Source: Abelmoschus esculentus (lineage: Eukaryota; Streptophyta; Magnoliopsida; Malvales; Malvaceae). Taken from it: a stretch of 64,000 nucleotides of DNA. The stretch is taken from assembly GCA_035048815.1 (NCBI GenBank), contig JAUCBN010000012.1, positions 7,917,001 to 7,981,000 of the forward strand. The letters are read 5' to 3'. Of this stretch, positions 12,236-23,835 are shown one piece after another. The notes below the pieces were generated by a model that saw only the letters and a list, made by a program, of their open reading frames with translations, was not told where the DNA came from and did no database searches. The translations under genes were made by a program, and so were the position numbers. Every line of letters begins with the position of its first letter. The stretch's first letter is position 1.

Positions 12236-12490
12236 TTATACGGGGTGTTAGTCGTCTACCTCTTTTCTATGTCTCCACTTCAAATTAGAGGATTTAAGGT
12301 TTTAGTTTAAGGGTTTTAGTTAAGGTTTAGGAAATTAGGGGTAAGGTGTATTTTTTAGAGTATAGGGTTTATGATTTAGTATATAAAAAATAAGAGTTAA
12401 GGTTTAAAATTTAATTTTTAGTAGATTTTTAAAAGAGGCATGAAAGGAGGCATGTAAAGGAGGAAAAAGATTTTTACTCTGTTATACGAA
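12236..12490. repeat. dispersed 'ggtttaggg/ttaggggt' repeat, copy 1
   Basis: The block cctccactt(c/t)aaattag...gggtttagagt(t)taaggtt...aggtgtatttt...gatttag(g/t)atataaaaaa(t)taggg...aattttt is shared with 23836-24112 in the same orientation and with 29161-29412 in inverted orientation. It is non-coding and its class is unknown. Confidence 0.6.
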
Positions 12491-13150
12491 CAAAATCTTT
12501 GGTCCCCTAACCATGTCTTATTTTATGTCCTATCCTAAAACCTAAAGATTAAGTTTTAACCTTTAATCCTAATTATTCTTTAACTTTTTAAAATTTTATG
12601 ACTTAGTCTTTAAATTTTTAATATTTATTACTTGTATTCACCTTAAAATTTTATATATATTTTTACCTTCAAATATTTTTTAGATTCATCACTGATTAAT
12701 TTTAAACTTAAAATTTATTATTTAAAATAAAACACTAAAAAAATATAACTAAGAGATGGAGGATTTCTGCCCCCGTTATACACGTTCAAAATCACCGTAC
12801 TATAGGGGTGAAGTTTTGGTCTTCGTGGAAGGTTCTTAAAAAATCCTAGTGAAGCCAACATACTTTTGAATGGTTTGTATCTCCTAGTCCACGATCAATG
12901 AAGAGTTGGGTCCCAAATGAATGGATGTAAAAGAAGAATTTTCAATGCGGCAGCTGACTACGCGATTAAGACAGAAAAAATGACATGCTAAGAGTTGGGT
13001 CTTCGTTTGTTGTTTGTGTTTTCCATTGATTGCTGGAATTTCTCATAAAACATCAATACAATTTTGTTGAAAAAGTTTAGAGAATTTTGGACATATCCAA
13101 TGATTCCAGTGCCTTGATATCGTGATATGCATGGATTGACTTGGTCTAAT
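12491..13150. other. intergenic between CRK B and broken CRK C
   Basis: AT-rich to about 12780, then more complex sequence. A block near 12895-12970 (agagttgggtcc...gcggcagctgactacg) resembles 8685-8770 upstream of CRK A, so promoter-side DNA was duplicated together with the CRKs. No intact gene. Confidence 0.45.
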
Positions 13151-14982
13151 TTATAGATGTATACTAGATTCTTTGTTTCGTTTATTACAATCGACTTTTA
13201 CAAAATAAAACTTGAACGCCATGTTTGATTGTTGAGGTGGAGAAATGGTTGGATCAAAGATTCTGTCAGGGGCTGAGCTCAGATAAGTTTGGGAAGGAAA
13301 AATTATGGGGTGATTCTTTGTAACCAGACTTGTTTCGTTAGCTGTCTGATGGAGTTGATCTAACACCTTCATTCCCTCGCCCTTAGACCATAGTTTCCAG
13401 GCCTACATTCATGATGATTATTACATTTGATCCAATGTCTGAAAAAAGAAGAGAGGATGAAACAAACATACAAAAGTCAGCAAGCTTTCATCACTCTCTG
13501 AAAGATGAAATCTGTTGTTCTTTTTCCCACTTATAATCTCTAGCAAAAGGACTCGGAAGCTGAAAACATCGGATTCGATCGAGAAGAGTCCTTCCATGGC
13601 GTATTCGGGTTTAAACAGAGGGAGTATGTAGACTAACTATGCTGTACTGATCAAGCAGAACATTACTGGCTTTAAGGTCTCTGTGTATAATTATGAGACG
13701 AGAATATTCATATAGATACATGATACATCGAGCTATTCCTTGTATAAGATTGAATCGTTTCTCCCAATCCAGTTGCTCGGCAATGTTCGTTCACTGGTTC
13801 CTCCTTTCAACATATTGATCAAGTCATCCAACAGCCACATCATAAATTCTCTCAAAAGACTTTGGTGATCTCAAATTCTTTCTAGGTATGAAGGTAAGAT
13901 ATATTCATGATGATCTTTTCTCGTCTCAAATGAAATGTATTGTAAGACTCCTAGTTGAAACTAACATGCATGATGCTATTCCTGTGCAAACTCAACAGTC
14001 TCACCCAAGATTAGCAAGAATGATGGTGGTCATCTTGTTCAATCTTATGAATATAGAAGTGTAGTTGACACCCTTCAACATATGTTATACCAGACCAGAC
14101 ATCAGTTTTGTTGTTTACAAGGTGAAGGTGGCTCAATTTATGCAACAACCATCTGATTGTCATTGGCATGCAGTGAAGAGAATCTTACGCTATTTGCTTG
14201 GTACTTTGAACCAAGGTCTGTGATTCTCTCTTCAAACCAGTTCATATCTGCCCCTAATCTCATTTTCAGATGTAGATTGGGGTAGTGATCCTGATGATCG
14301 TAGGTCCTTTTTTGGTCACTGGATTTTTTGAGGCATACTTGCTATCTTGAAGCTTTAAGAAACAACGTTCAGTCTCGCGTTCTACTGAAGAAGCAGAGTT
14401 TTACAGTCTTGTTGATGCAGCGTCTGAAATTACATGACTTCAGGCTATCTTGACTGATCTAGGGGCATCTGCAGATGATGTGCCTAGTCTTTGGAGCGAT
14501 AATACAAGTGCAGTGACAATGGCAGCTAATCCAGTAAAATGCATCATAAGACTAAACATGTGGAGCTTGATATGCTCTTTGACGAGAGAAGGTACTATAC
14601 AAAACTTTTCAAATCAACTATGTACCTGCTGCAGGTCAACTGGCAGATATCTTTACTAAACTCATTCCAGTAGTTAAGTTTGAGAAATTTCGATGCAAGT
14701 TATGTGTACAAGACTTTAAGGATTTCAAAGGTTGAGGAAGCAGGAAAAATGTTAAACAGATAACTAAATACAGTTGTAGAAACCGGTTTCACCGTTGCCA
14801 TTAGATGAAAGCAAAGACAAGATAGTGTCACGATTGGCTCGGTAAATGGTGCTGTTTACGGAGAAAGAGGTGGTGTTTCGACAGTTGTGGTTGAGATAAT
14901 TCGGCTGCTGAGCTTCGGTGGCAGGGCTAAGCAGTGAAAGTAATATTACTAACAGATTTATGGAAACTGTGGAGATATGCAT
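13151..14982 (-). pseudogene. CRK C, split by a copia fragment
   Basis: Two halves of one CRK flank foreign DNA. The 5' half (14982-14764) encodes a signal peptide (MHISTVSINLLVILLSLL) and the start of DUF26-1, with the usual YLNHNCRNT-type entry, and stops at the FYN motif. The 3' half (about 13795-13151) starts inside the kinase at EQLDWEKRF and carries HRDLKASNVLLD, then jumps to PEYAMEGLFS and ends in a degenerate last exon. The end of exon 5 (no DFG), the rest of DUF26, the membrane span and the kinase N-lobe are missing. The gene is dead. Its kinase remnant is closest to CRK E (SGKKNN; ESLLT). Confidence 0.85.
13800..14735 (+). mobile_element. Ty1/copia pol 3' fragment (RT end plus RNase H)
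   Basis: Plus-strand degenerate copia polyprotein tail. A YRS motif followed by LQ, a TRP-like segment and HWHAVKRILRYLLGT mark the RT C-terminus. The RNase H region shows SDADWGSDPDDRRS and later WSDNTSAVTMAANPV, ending near FTKLIPVVKF...DFKG and a stop at about 14732-14734. Several frameshifts and stops are present. I see no LTR on either side, so this is a fragment carried into or left in the CRK rather than a simple full-length insertion. Confidence 0.8.
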
Positions 14983-15520
14983 GATTTTTCTATAACAAAA
15001 GTTATCTCCTTTTTGTCTTGGTTCATCAGACAAGAGAGAGCAGATATGTAACTTAAGAAAGCAGTTTTCTCCATTGATGGTTGATTCTTATTCCTTACTA
15101 AGAAAAATCTGAGTCAACCCAATTGATTTTTGAATTGTTTATGTCTATCAAATCTATGAAGAAGAAAAGTTTGAAACTCAACGAATGGATGGGAGTGGAA
15201 TATTCAATATGCCTGCATTTGTCAACATACAGAACAGAGAAAAGTACTAAAAAATTTCAATGTTAAACTAATCCTTATCGATTGCAACTAGTCGATGTTG
15301 TCGCACTTCGTGTGAGTTAATTTAGATCGAATAGTTTTAAATTATTGGATTTAGATTTGTTTTTGTTGCCTTAGTAATTTGATTGGATGATAATTAGAGA
15401 ACACAAGATGAAAATGGTGAATACATGTGGTAGTTTTATGGATGTCAATTCAGCTAAAAAAAATATAAGAATCCTTTACAAAATCTCAGATAAGCCAGAA
15501 TACTTAGGACAGTAATCAAC
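14983..15520. other. CRK C promoter and CRK E 3' flank
   Basis: Contains the conserved CRK promoter block near 15088-15140 and otherwise unremarkable sequence. Confidence 0.4.
15111..15117 (-). promoter_or_regulatory. W-box upstream of CRK C remnant
   Basis: Reads TTGACTC on the minus strand inside the block ccttactaagaaaaatctga, which matches the block upstream of CRK A. One of CRK A's two TTGAC cores is kept. Confidence 0.4.
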
Positions 15521-18043
15521 TCAACGAGGCAAACTATTTGACATTGTAACCTCATTAATGGAAAAAACCTCATCATTTGAGGTGGGTTCAGCTGGTTCTG
15601 CAATGGCACGTCGAGCAGGAAACGTCGGTTCTTCTGGACGAGGAACTGGTACGGTATCATTTGCCAACATGAAGACCACAGATGACATAGTTGGTCTGTC
15701 TGCTGGGTTTCCTTGCACGCACAATAGGCCGATATGAATGCATTTAAGCACCTCGGAAGCCACACACGACGGAAGAAGGAGCTGGTCTATTAGATCCATC
15801 CCTTTGCCCTTTGACCATAGTTTCCATGCCTAAAACCATAGCTTAAAACTATTAGCATGGTTAGTATACTTGATTGTTTGGAAACGAAACATTGGAAGAA
15901 CATACAGATGTTAGCAAGCTTTCACCATTCTCGGAAAAATGACAACTGTTGTTCTTTTTTCCTGTTACGATCTCCAGCAGAAGAACTCCAAAACTGAACA
16001 CATCAGATTTGATGGAAAACAGTCCTCTCATAGCATATTCGGGTGCCATGTATCCACTGTTTTTTAGTTCATAAGAAACAACATGAAAAAAAGATTGATT
16101 TTGAGACAATAAGTTCGGAAAATCTGTATGGTATACTCACTATGTTCCAACTACTCTGTTGGTAATTTCTTCATTTCTATCTTCACCGAAAATTCTGCCA
16201 TACCGAAGTCTGAAATTTTCGGATTCATTCGATGATCAAGCAGAACATTACTGGCTTTAAGGTCTCTGTGTATGATTTTAAGACGAGAATCTTCATGTAG
16301 ATACAGGATGCCTCGGGCAATTCCTTTAATAATACCGAATTGTTTCTGCCAATCTAGTTGAGCAGCAAAGCTTGAATCTGATATAAATGAGAAAACAGCT
16401 TAATACATTTTCATTACTATTTGAGGTCCACGGGACAGAATTGATGCAATTAGTTGAAGGTTGAAGATCAAACCGAACAGGAACATGTCTAGGCTTCCAT
16501 TGGGCATGAACTCATAAACAAGCAACTTCTCGTTTTTCTCCAAGCAACATCCTAAAAGCTTCACAAGATTTCTATGTTGTAATCTAGCAATTAGCACGAT
16601 TTCGTTCTTGAACTCGACAAGCCCTTGACCGGAAGTTCTCGATAACCTTTTAACTGCAACTTCTTTACCATTACCTAGTGTGCCCTGGAATAATTGTATT
16701 CGTTTATGTAACATATTCACACAGAGTAGTTCTAAAGCTAACTTCGACACATATTCCAGGCCATGGTTACCTTGTATACCGGACCAAATCCGCCCTGTCC
16801 GAGCTTGTTATCATCAGAAAAGTGATTTGTCGCTGCGTGTAAAGTATCCAACCGAATAGAAGGGAACTCCTGAGATTTCCCCACATTCTCTCCACTAGAA
16901 GTTTCCCCTATGTGCTCATTTACCAAGTCAAGTAATTGGATTTCTTCACTGTTTTCTTTGTCTGCAATGAAATCAAAGGTCAGCTTAAGAATGTAAAGGA
17001 ACATGTAAATGTTTACCATGAAAATTACTCCACCTGTGCATACCTTGATTGTTTCTCATCCTCCAGACAAGGAAACCGAAGGCAGAAACCAGAACTAGCC
17101 CGAAAATTGCTGATAAGCTTGCAAAAAGTACCGGAATTTGGTCGGATTTGTTTTGTTTCGTTCCTTCTAGTTAAACAAAGACAGAATTACATATTCCCAA
17201 TTCAGTTAATTGTAATCTTCTTTTAGAGTAAGCTGCTAGTTGGAAAAATTAGGACAAAAGAAAGAATAAATGATCCAGAGAGGAACCTGGAGCTGCAACT
17301 GATGATGTTAGATTATAGAACAGGTAAAATTCAAATCTGAAGTTACAGCTAGGATTAAAAAATCTTCCACCTAGCCGTCCGATTGGAAAATGTCCTATTG
17401 CACTTTGCAGACATCGATCACAATCGGTTACTGATAAGTCCGGTGTACACTGCGCGAGGGTGTAAAGTTTCTGCACGGCTGAAATAAATACGTCTCCGGT
17501 AGCAAATCTTTTACCTCCTGTAATTTCATTTGTGGCTCGTGCTGTTTCATTCATCAAAACCCCTGCCAGCAGGTTGAACCGTTCAGGCTGTGTCACATTC
17601 TGAGTGCTGTTATATGTTAAAAATGTAGGTTCTTCTGTCACAACGGAAAATATATTTTGATCCGAGTACCGTAGCAGGCACTCTTCATACCAAACTACTG
17701 CCGTTGCTTCGACGAGACAACGTCGGGAGATGTCGGTAGCAGCAAAGGTCACACATGCTCGACAGACACTGGTAGAAAGATCCCCACGGCAGAGAAATAG
17801 TCCGTATACCATATCAGGGCTCCTGCCTTCGGTTCTGTTGTGGAAACCAGATGCAGGGGTGCCATTAGACGACAACGATGACAATAAGGCATCACGGTTG
17901 GCTTGGTAAGTGCTGTTTATGGCGAAAGTGGTGGCGTTTAGACAGGCGTGGGAGAGATAAGTAGGCTGCTGAGATTCAGCGTTAGGACCAAACAAGGAAA
18001 GGACTATTACCAACAGCAAAAGTTTTATCATTGCTTTGAACAT
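15521..18043 (-). pseudogene. CRK E, single-base frameshift in kinase exon 5
   Basis: Seven exons are recognisable: 18043-17287, 17166-17044, 16961-16771, 16684-16474, 16377-16141, 16056-15906 and 15829-15521, all GT-AG. Everything needed is there: signal peptide MFKAMIKLLLLVIVLSL, two DUF26 domains (CRGDLSTSVCRAC; CTPDLSVTDCDRC), membrane span, GQGGFGPVYK, AVKR, HRDLKASN and DFG. Exon 5 is 237 bp, while the same exon is exactly 238 bp in CRK A, B and F. The missing base lies just after DFGMA (around 16195), shifting the frame to a TAG at 16153-16151, before the activation-loop end and the C-lobe. An assembly error at one base would restore an intact gene, so the status should be read with that in mind. 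Longer upstream ATGs exist (18115). Confidence 0.85.
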
Positions 18044-18436
18044 TGGATTAGAATTGTAGCAGGTTAACGCTGTTGTTTTTCCTCCAACAAATATAAATGA
18101 AGACCAACTAGCCATTCAAGTTAGTTGAAAATTATTTTTTATTGCAAGACTTTTCCAATAAAACTAAACTAACATGTTCAATTCTGGCGGTTATGGTTTT
18201 AGAGCATATTTAATATGACTTTTGTTAATCTTTGTTTCCGGCAGGTACATGTGAATTTTAATTTCATGTACAGTTTGAAACATGAACTTTGATTTCACAC
18301 TGTTATACATATGGAACTTTGATTTCGGTCCAGTTGAACACAGATTTGGATTCAGATTTGTTAATTTTTGTTTCTGTACTTGTCATGTCATTTGACTCGA
18401 AAGATTAACGAAAGAACTTCACTTTTCATAAGAAGA
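18044..18436. other. CRK E promoter
   Basis: 5' flank of CRK E. A TTGACTC W-box core occurs on the plus strand near 18393. No gene seen. Confidence 0.35.
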
Positions 18437-18577
18437 ACACATCGGGGAGGAGGAGGCGGCGGCGGTGGTGAAACTGATGGGGAAAGAAGAGGCTGAGATG
18501 TGGTTGAAACTGATATTTGTTTGGTGAAATTCATTTCTGACGTTACAGCTAGGATTCAAAACACTGCCGCCTAGCCT
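18437..18577 (-). pseudogene. DUF26 shard of a lost CRK
   Basis: The minus strand encodes NRLGGSVLNPSCNVRNEFHQ and then a degenerate Pro/Ser tail. It matches the end of the second DUF26 domain (compare RLGGRFFNPSCNFRFEFYLF in CRK E) plus the stalk. Only this about 140-bp end of an exon 1 remains, wedged between CRK E and CRK F. It records at least one further array member that has been deleted. Confidence 0.75.
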
Positions 18578-18671
18578 GTTAATAAAACAACCTCATCTAC
18601 ATTCTTGGTCATTTGATTTGAACAAAAAGAAAATACAAATGTTGAACATTCTACTTTACAGATTCAATTTT

Positions 18672-21268
18672 TCAGCAGGCTGAGATATTAGACATTGTCA
18701 TCTGATTCATTGATGGATCCATTATTGAAAACCGATCAACCGGAATCATTCTTCCGATAGAAAATGCAGGTCTTTTCGATTCGGGAAGAGTGATTGTATT
18801 GCTTCCTAAGACAACTACTTCATCGGACATGGCCGGTCTGTCCGTCGGATCTTCTTGCACACATAAAAGACCGAGATGTATGCATCTCTCGATTTCTAGA
18901 ATCGAGCATGATTCCAGGAAACTAGGGTCAACCAATTCCAGTTCTTTCCCGTCATTCCATAGTCTCCAAGCCTGCAAAATCCGAACGCATTCACATAATC
19001 AAAGACATGAACGCAATACTACAGACATGACAATTGACGAGTTACAGGTACACTTACATATGCAAGAAGTGTCTGAGCATGTTTGGTTTGGTAAAAGCCA
19101 CTGTTCTTTTGTCCGGAAATAGTCTCGAGCACGATCACGCCAAAGCTAAAAACATCCGATTTCACCGAGAATACTCCCTCCATTGCATATTCTGGAGCCA
19201 TGTATCCGCTGTTTCAAGTCCAAATTTTCTCCTTTCAGTAATTAATTATCAAGAGTAAAATTTTAAGGCAAAGATACCTCGGTTAGTACTTACTATGTTC
19301 CTACAACTCTTTTAGTGTTGGCTGCGTTCTGATTTTCACAGAAAATCCTTGCCATCCCGAAATCTGATATTTTGGCAACCATGTCTTGATCCAACAACAC
19401 GTTGCTGGGTTTAAGATCTCTGTGGATGATTTTAAGTCTGGAGTCCTCGTGAAGATAAACAAGTCCTCTGGAAATACCAGTAATAATGTCCAACCATGTC
19501 TTCCAATCAATCTTTGAGCGTTTCTCAGAATCTGAAATTAAAAACCAACCATCACTTCGGAGATCGAGACAAGATCGAACATTAAGAGAGGAATCGAAAT
19601 ATGAAATTAAAAAAATACAACGCATATTAACTATTTAAACTACCGAGGAAAGATTATAAAAAAGGTAGCTACCGAATATGAAGAAATCCAGGCTTTTATT
19701 GGGCATAAGCTCGTATATGAGCAGCTTTTCATCACCTTCAATTCCGCATCCTAGTAGCCTTACAAGGTTCCTGTGTTGAAGCTTTGCAATCAATATAATT
19801 TCATTCTTCAACTCTTCTAAGCCTTGCCATGATTTCCTTGACAGCCTTTTAATTGCCACTTCCTTACCATTCGGTAACACACCCTTGAATATGTCGAATT
19901 CAAGTCACAAATTCAGACACAATACTTGTGAACAAATCCGAATATATTCTGATTATCAGTACGGTCGTTTATTACCTTGTACACCGTGCCAAAGCCGCCT
20001 TGTCCGAGCTTGTTTGAATCAGAGAAATCATCTGTAGCTGCCTTTATTGTAGGTAAATCGAGGAAGGGGAATTCTTGAGAAGATACCAACTGGCCTTCTT
20101 GTGTCATGATCACTTCCTTAGGGCTAGCCAGTTCATATAGCAATGTTGTCTGGCTTCTTTCCTCATCTGCAGAAAATAAATAAATTCTGGGTCTGTAATG
20201 TGATTCTTCCTTTGATTACTGAAAAACAATTCAATATAAAGATTATTCGATTGGAAATTTCTGCAGTGGTTTACCGATTTGTTTCCGTTTCCTCAATCGC
20301 GTATATATAAGTCTGGAACCAATGAGAAGTGCAACAACCAGTGCTGCTGCACATATAACTGCCATAATCATCCCCATGCTCCATCTATCCTCTGTTTCCA
20401 GGGGTCAAAATGCCAGTTACAGTATCTAGAGGGACCAAAAATCATATTTTACCACTATTTTGGACTAATTAATGCAAAACTATATCAATGTTTATGTACC
20501 TGTTGGAGATTCTGGGTAGATTAATGGAGAATCTGAGCCATTATAAAATTTGTACATTTGGAACCTCACGTTACAGTTTCTGCTAAGAACACTTCCCCCT
20601 GTCCGAGAACCACAGCAGCCATTAAGATCTTTAAGAGCTGAATCTAAACAATTCAGACAAGTAGCACCCGAAATGTCCCTGGTGCATTGAACAAGCCCAT
20701 ACATCCTTTCCTTCTTGTTAAGCTTCACTTCTCCGGTCTCGAACATCAGCTCGGAACCATACGCCGCATTCCTCGAGATGTTGTTCATCAAAAACGCCAA
20801 TACATCGTTGAAACGACCGGGATTCGATATGTTCTTTTCATTGTCATTTGAGTCTGGGAATTTTCCTGTATAAACCATCAAGGAAATGTTCTGAAACGAG
20901 TACTGAACCTGGCAGATATCGTACCAGACGATCGCTTCTCCGGTTCTGCACCCGTCGAGGACATCTCGACTGGCATTTTTAACACAGTCCCGGCACGACA
21001 TAACAGTGGCATCGCCTCGGCAAAGCGCTCGAGCATAGACGTGACCAGCACCGTCTCCGATCGAGGTACTGTAGAATCCGGTACTCGAAGTGTTGTAAGG
21101 TAATGAATCGAGCACAAATTTAAGGTTGTTCCCGAACATGCTGTCGGTTGTGTAGTTGATTGAGTTGTCTGAACAGAAAGTGAAGAGTGGATTTGTAGAA
21201 ACTTCCATGGAGAAAATGAACATCGTTAAGATCAACAAAAGCATAGCTGAACATGAAAAATTGCTCAT
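18672..21268 (-). CDS. cysteine-rich receptor-like kinase (CRK F), intact, diverged
   Basis: Exons 21268-20500, 20391-20275, 20166-19976, 19883-19673, 19531-19294, 19208-19058 and 18971-18672 join in frame through GT-AG sites to 658 codons plus stop. Signal peptide MSNFSCSAMLLLILTMFIFS; DUF26 motifs CRGDATVMSCRDC and CTRDISGATCLNC; membrane span in exon 2 (MIMAVICAAALVVALLIG) followed by a basic stretch. The kinase has GQGGFGTVYK, AIKR, HRDLKPSN (RD), DFG and APEYAM. The ectodomain differs strongly from CRKs A, B and E (it opens NPLFTFCSDNS), so it is a different CRK subfamily although the exon pattern 191/211/238/151 is the same. TTGAC W-box cores lie upstream at about 21331 and 21361. Likely an active receptor kinase. 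Confidence 0.93.
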
Positions 21269-22698
21269 TGTGTTCTTTCAAATGTCTTTTTGCTTTACAT
21301 TTTTTGTGATCAGATCTGTAAATATGGAAATTGACTTATAAAAATCAATTTTTTAACATGGTCAAGCTAATGAACATGACAGAGAAATTTACAGTACTAT
21401 ACTAAAGCTGAAAATTCAGTAATAAATTCGGAGTAAAAGTAAAAAAAAAATAATAAAATTCTAAACTTCAAAATGTTGTAATTGAGTTAAATAACGTGAG
21501 ACATAATGCGAGACATATTCGTAATGTAATATATTAAATTAAATTAATTGATTGAGTCGATTAAATAAAAAAATCGATTTAAATAGTGACATATAACAGA
21601 AATAGGCGAAAAATCAAAAATCGATTGGCTATGTATTTTGGTATACGATTCTTTATTATTTGATTATTTAGTCTTTTTGATTTACGTTGAGATAAAGATT
21701 TTAATATGACAAATTAAAAAATAGTTTTAGATTTAATTTAAATATTACAAAAATTATTCAAAATCAAAATAACTTAAAAATTCGTTTAAATTAAAATATT
21801 TTCAAGTATTTTAAACTTGAACAAATATTTTAAAAGATCTTAAAAGTCAAAAATAAGCCTTAAGCACCGATACCTATCCCGATATCAATACACTATGACT
21901 CATATCGGTATAACTAAATTGAGTATCAATTCGTTTTATTTTATAAAATTCCAATAAATATTTTTCGTGCAGGTACTAAAACCTCAATACCAATACACAA
22001 GAGTGGATAATCTGACTATAAGTATTGATACCTGTTATGTTGTATCTAATGACTCTTTCTATTTAAACTTAAGACGATTATTTCTATTTTAATAACATCA
22101 CGTATCTAAGTTACACATATTTAAAATTTATATAAATATTTTAAAATAAATTTTAAATCATATTCAAAATATCATTCAATATCTAAATCGATGATATATC
22201 AACAAAAATAGATGATTGATAGATTATACTAATATCTTTAGGACTCGATTAAAATATTTTGAATTTTGTTTATGAATCTAAACTCTATGCCACAATAAGG
22301 AGACATCTAATGAATTAACCCTTATTTAGCAAAACTAAAAGAATTCTATTTTCTAAATATTTTAAAAATAAAAGATTAATAAAGAAATTGATCATGTAAT
22401 AGTCTTCTTTGAATTTAAAAATTCTACCATTATTTTATAGAACTGAACTCAATTTCAAAATGGACGGATTGATAGAGTCAAGTAGTGGATGGTGGGTGAT
22501 GTGATTGGCAATGGCAACGCAGCTGATTACAGACATTTAATTTGACTAAGAAAGTATTTTTTTTTTTACTTTCATTAATATAATTGATTCGAAATTTTTA
22601 CTCGACTTTATCGAATACTCTTCCTAACCATTTATCTGAAATAGCCAATATCTTCTTAAAGTTTAACTTTCTTCTTGTTGCTCGAAATCCTTCTATCT
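21269..22698. other. intergenic, no gene seen
   Basis: CRK F promoter at the left, then AT-rich DNA. Around 21860-22060 there are GATACC/GGTAT-type words in both orientations that may be another decayed repeat. No coding region is supported. Confidence 0.45.
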
Positions 22699-23178
22699 TT
22701 ACCTATACGGATCTTCCCTTCCCTGATTACTCTTTATGCCACATGTATTGTACTTAATCTTCGTCGACAAACCGGCCATTCATTCCGCCGTTGCATTGCT
22801 TATCGCCTGGCGAAGACCGGACCAAAGACGGGTCTCGACATCCACTTGGTCCATCACTAGATGAGTTTTAGCGTTCCCTTGGTAAAACGAAGGAATGGTC
22901 CTGCTGGCTGCTCCCCACTTTGCCTTCCCCATGATAGAACACAAGGATGATATCATCGTAGTAGATACCCCGGACTCTTCGTTTGGGTTCGTGACATCGA
23001 GTTCGTCCTGCATGGTTCCGTGATCGGATACGTTGCTGTCGTTTGCCTTGGAGACCGAGAAGTTGACGATGGTGTAGGTGGGGCTTCTGGGAACCAAGGC
23101 TAGCCACAGAAAAAGAGCAAGGAGGCCTAATAGGACAATGATTCGGAGAGAAGCTGTTGGTTTCGCACATTGATGCAT
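22699..23178 (-). pseudogene. NDR1/HIN1-like (LEA_2) gene 1, disrupted
   Basis: Type II membrane protein family linked to defence and cell-wall/plasma-membrane contact. The N-terminal part has a short cytosolic segment, a membrane anchor (LRIIVLLGLLALFLWLALVP) and the LEA_2 entry RSPTYTIVNFSV, then LDVTNPNE. A stretch of about 20 residues is then in the wrong frame: the family-typical GIYYDDIILVFYHGEGKVG is encoded in the next frame, and SRTIPSFYQGNAKT returns in the original one. So there are two compensating frameshifts. A TGA follows at 22782-22780, after which family-like residues (LSTKIKYNTCGIKS) continue in frame to a stop at 22701-22699. Alternatively a divergent truncated protein is made; a pseudogene is more likely. 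Confidence 0.75.
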
Positions 23179-23835
23179 GGCTACCCTTAGATTTTGTTTG
23201 ATTTGTGGCTACAGTAAAGTGATTGAGTTTGAGTGAGCATCAAGTCATAAAATGAACCATCAAGTGTGAGTGAGAATAACGTTGGGAATATATTTTGTCA
23301 TGAAAGAACCATCCATGAATCAAGACATTAAAACTAAGGCAGCTTAATCCTTAATTATAGTAAGAGGAGGAGAGGGGTGTTAGGAGAAAAAAAAATCTCG
23401 TCCTTTTTCGGTCTTTTTTATACTCTAATATTAAAAATTTAAATTCTAAGTATAGTTTACTCTTAATTTTCTAAATCATAACTTTAAATTCTAAACATAA
23501 TTTTTCAACATATAGACAAAAATCTTTGGATACCAAACAAAGATTAAAAAAAAAAATTCATTCGTGTTAGGGTGCAATTGCATCCTTACAATACTCATCC
23601 ATATAACTTAGACATTTTTTTTTGTAATTTTTATTGATATCTATTTCGTAACTCCAAACTTTTGTAATTTTACACTTATAAATTTCTGATATAACTTTTT
23701 AAAACTTTGCACCCATGAATCTTTAATATAACTTTTCTAAAGTAACTTTTTAAAACTTTGCACCCATGAATCTTTAATATAACTTTTCTAAAGTTCACAC
23801 TTTTAATATAAAATCAAACTTTCAACCCTTAGGGT
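23179..23835. other. intergenic, no gene seen
   Basis: The first 150 bp should contain the NHL gene 1 promoter. At 23690-23785 a short direct duplication is visible (gcacccatgaatctttaata repeated, about 53 bp apart). Otherwise AT-rich. Confidence 0.5.
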
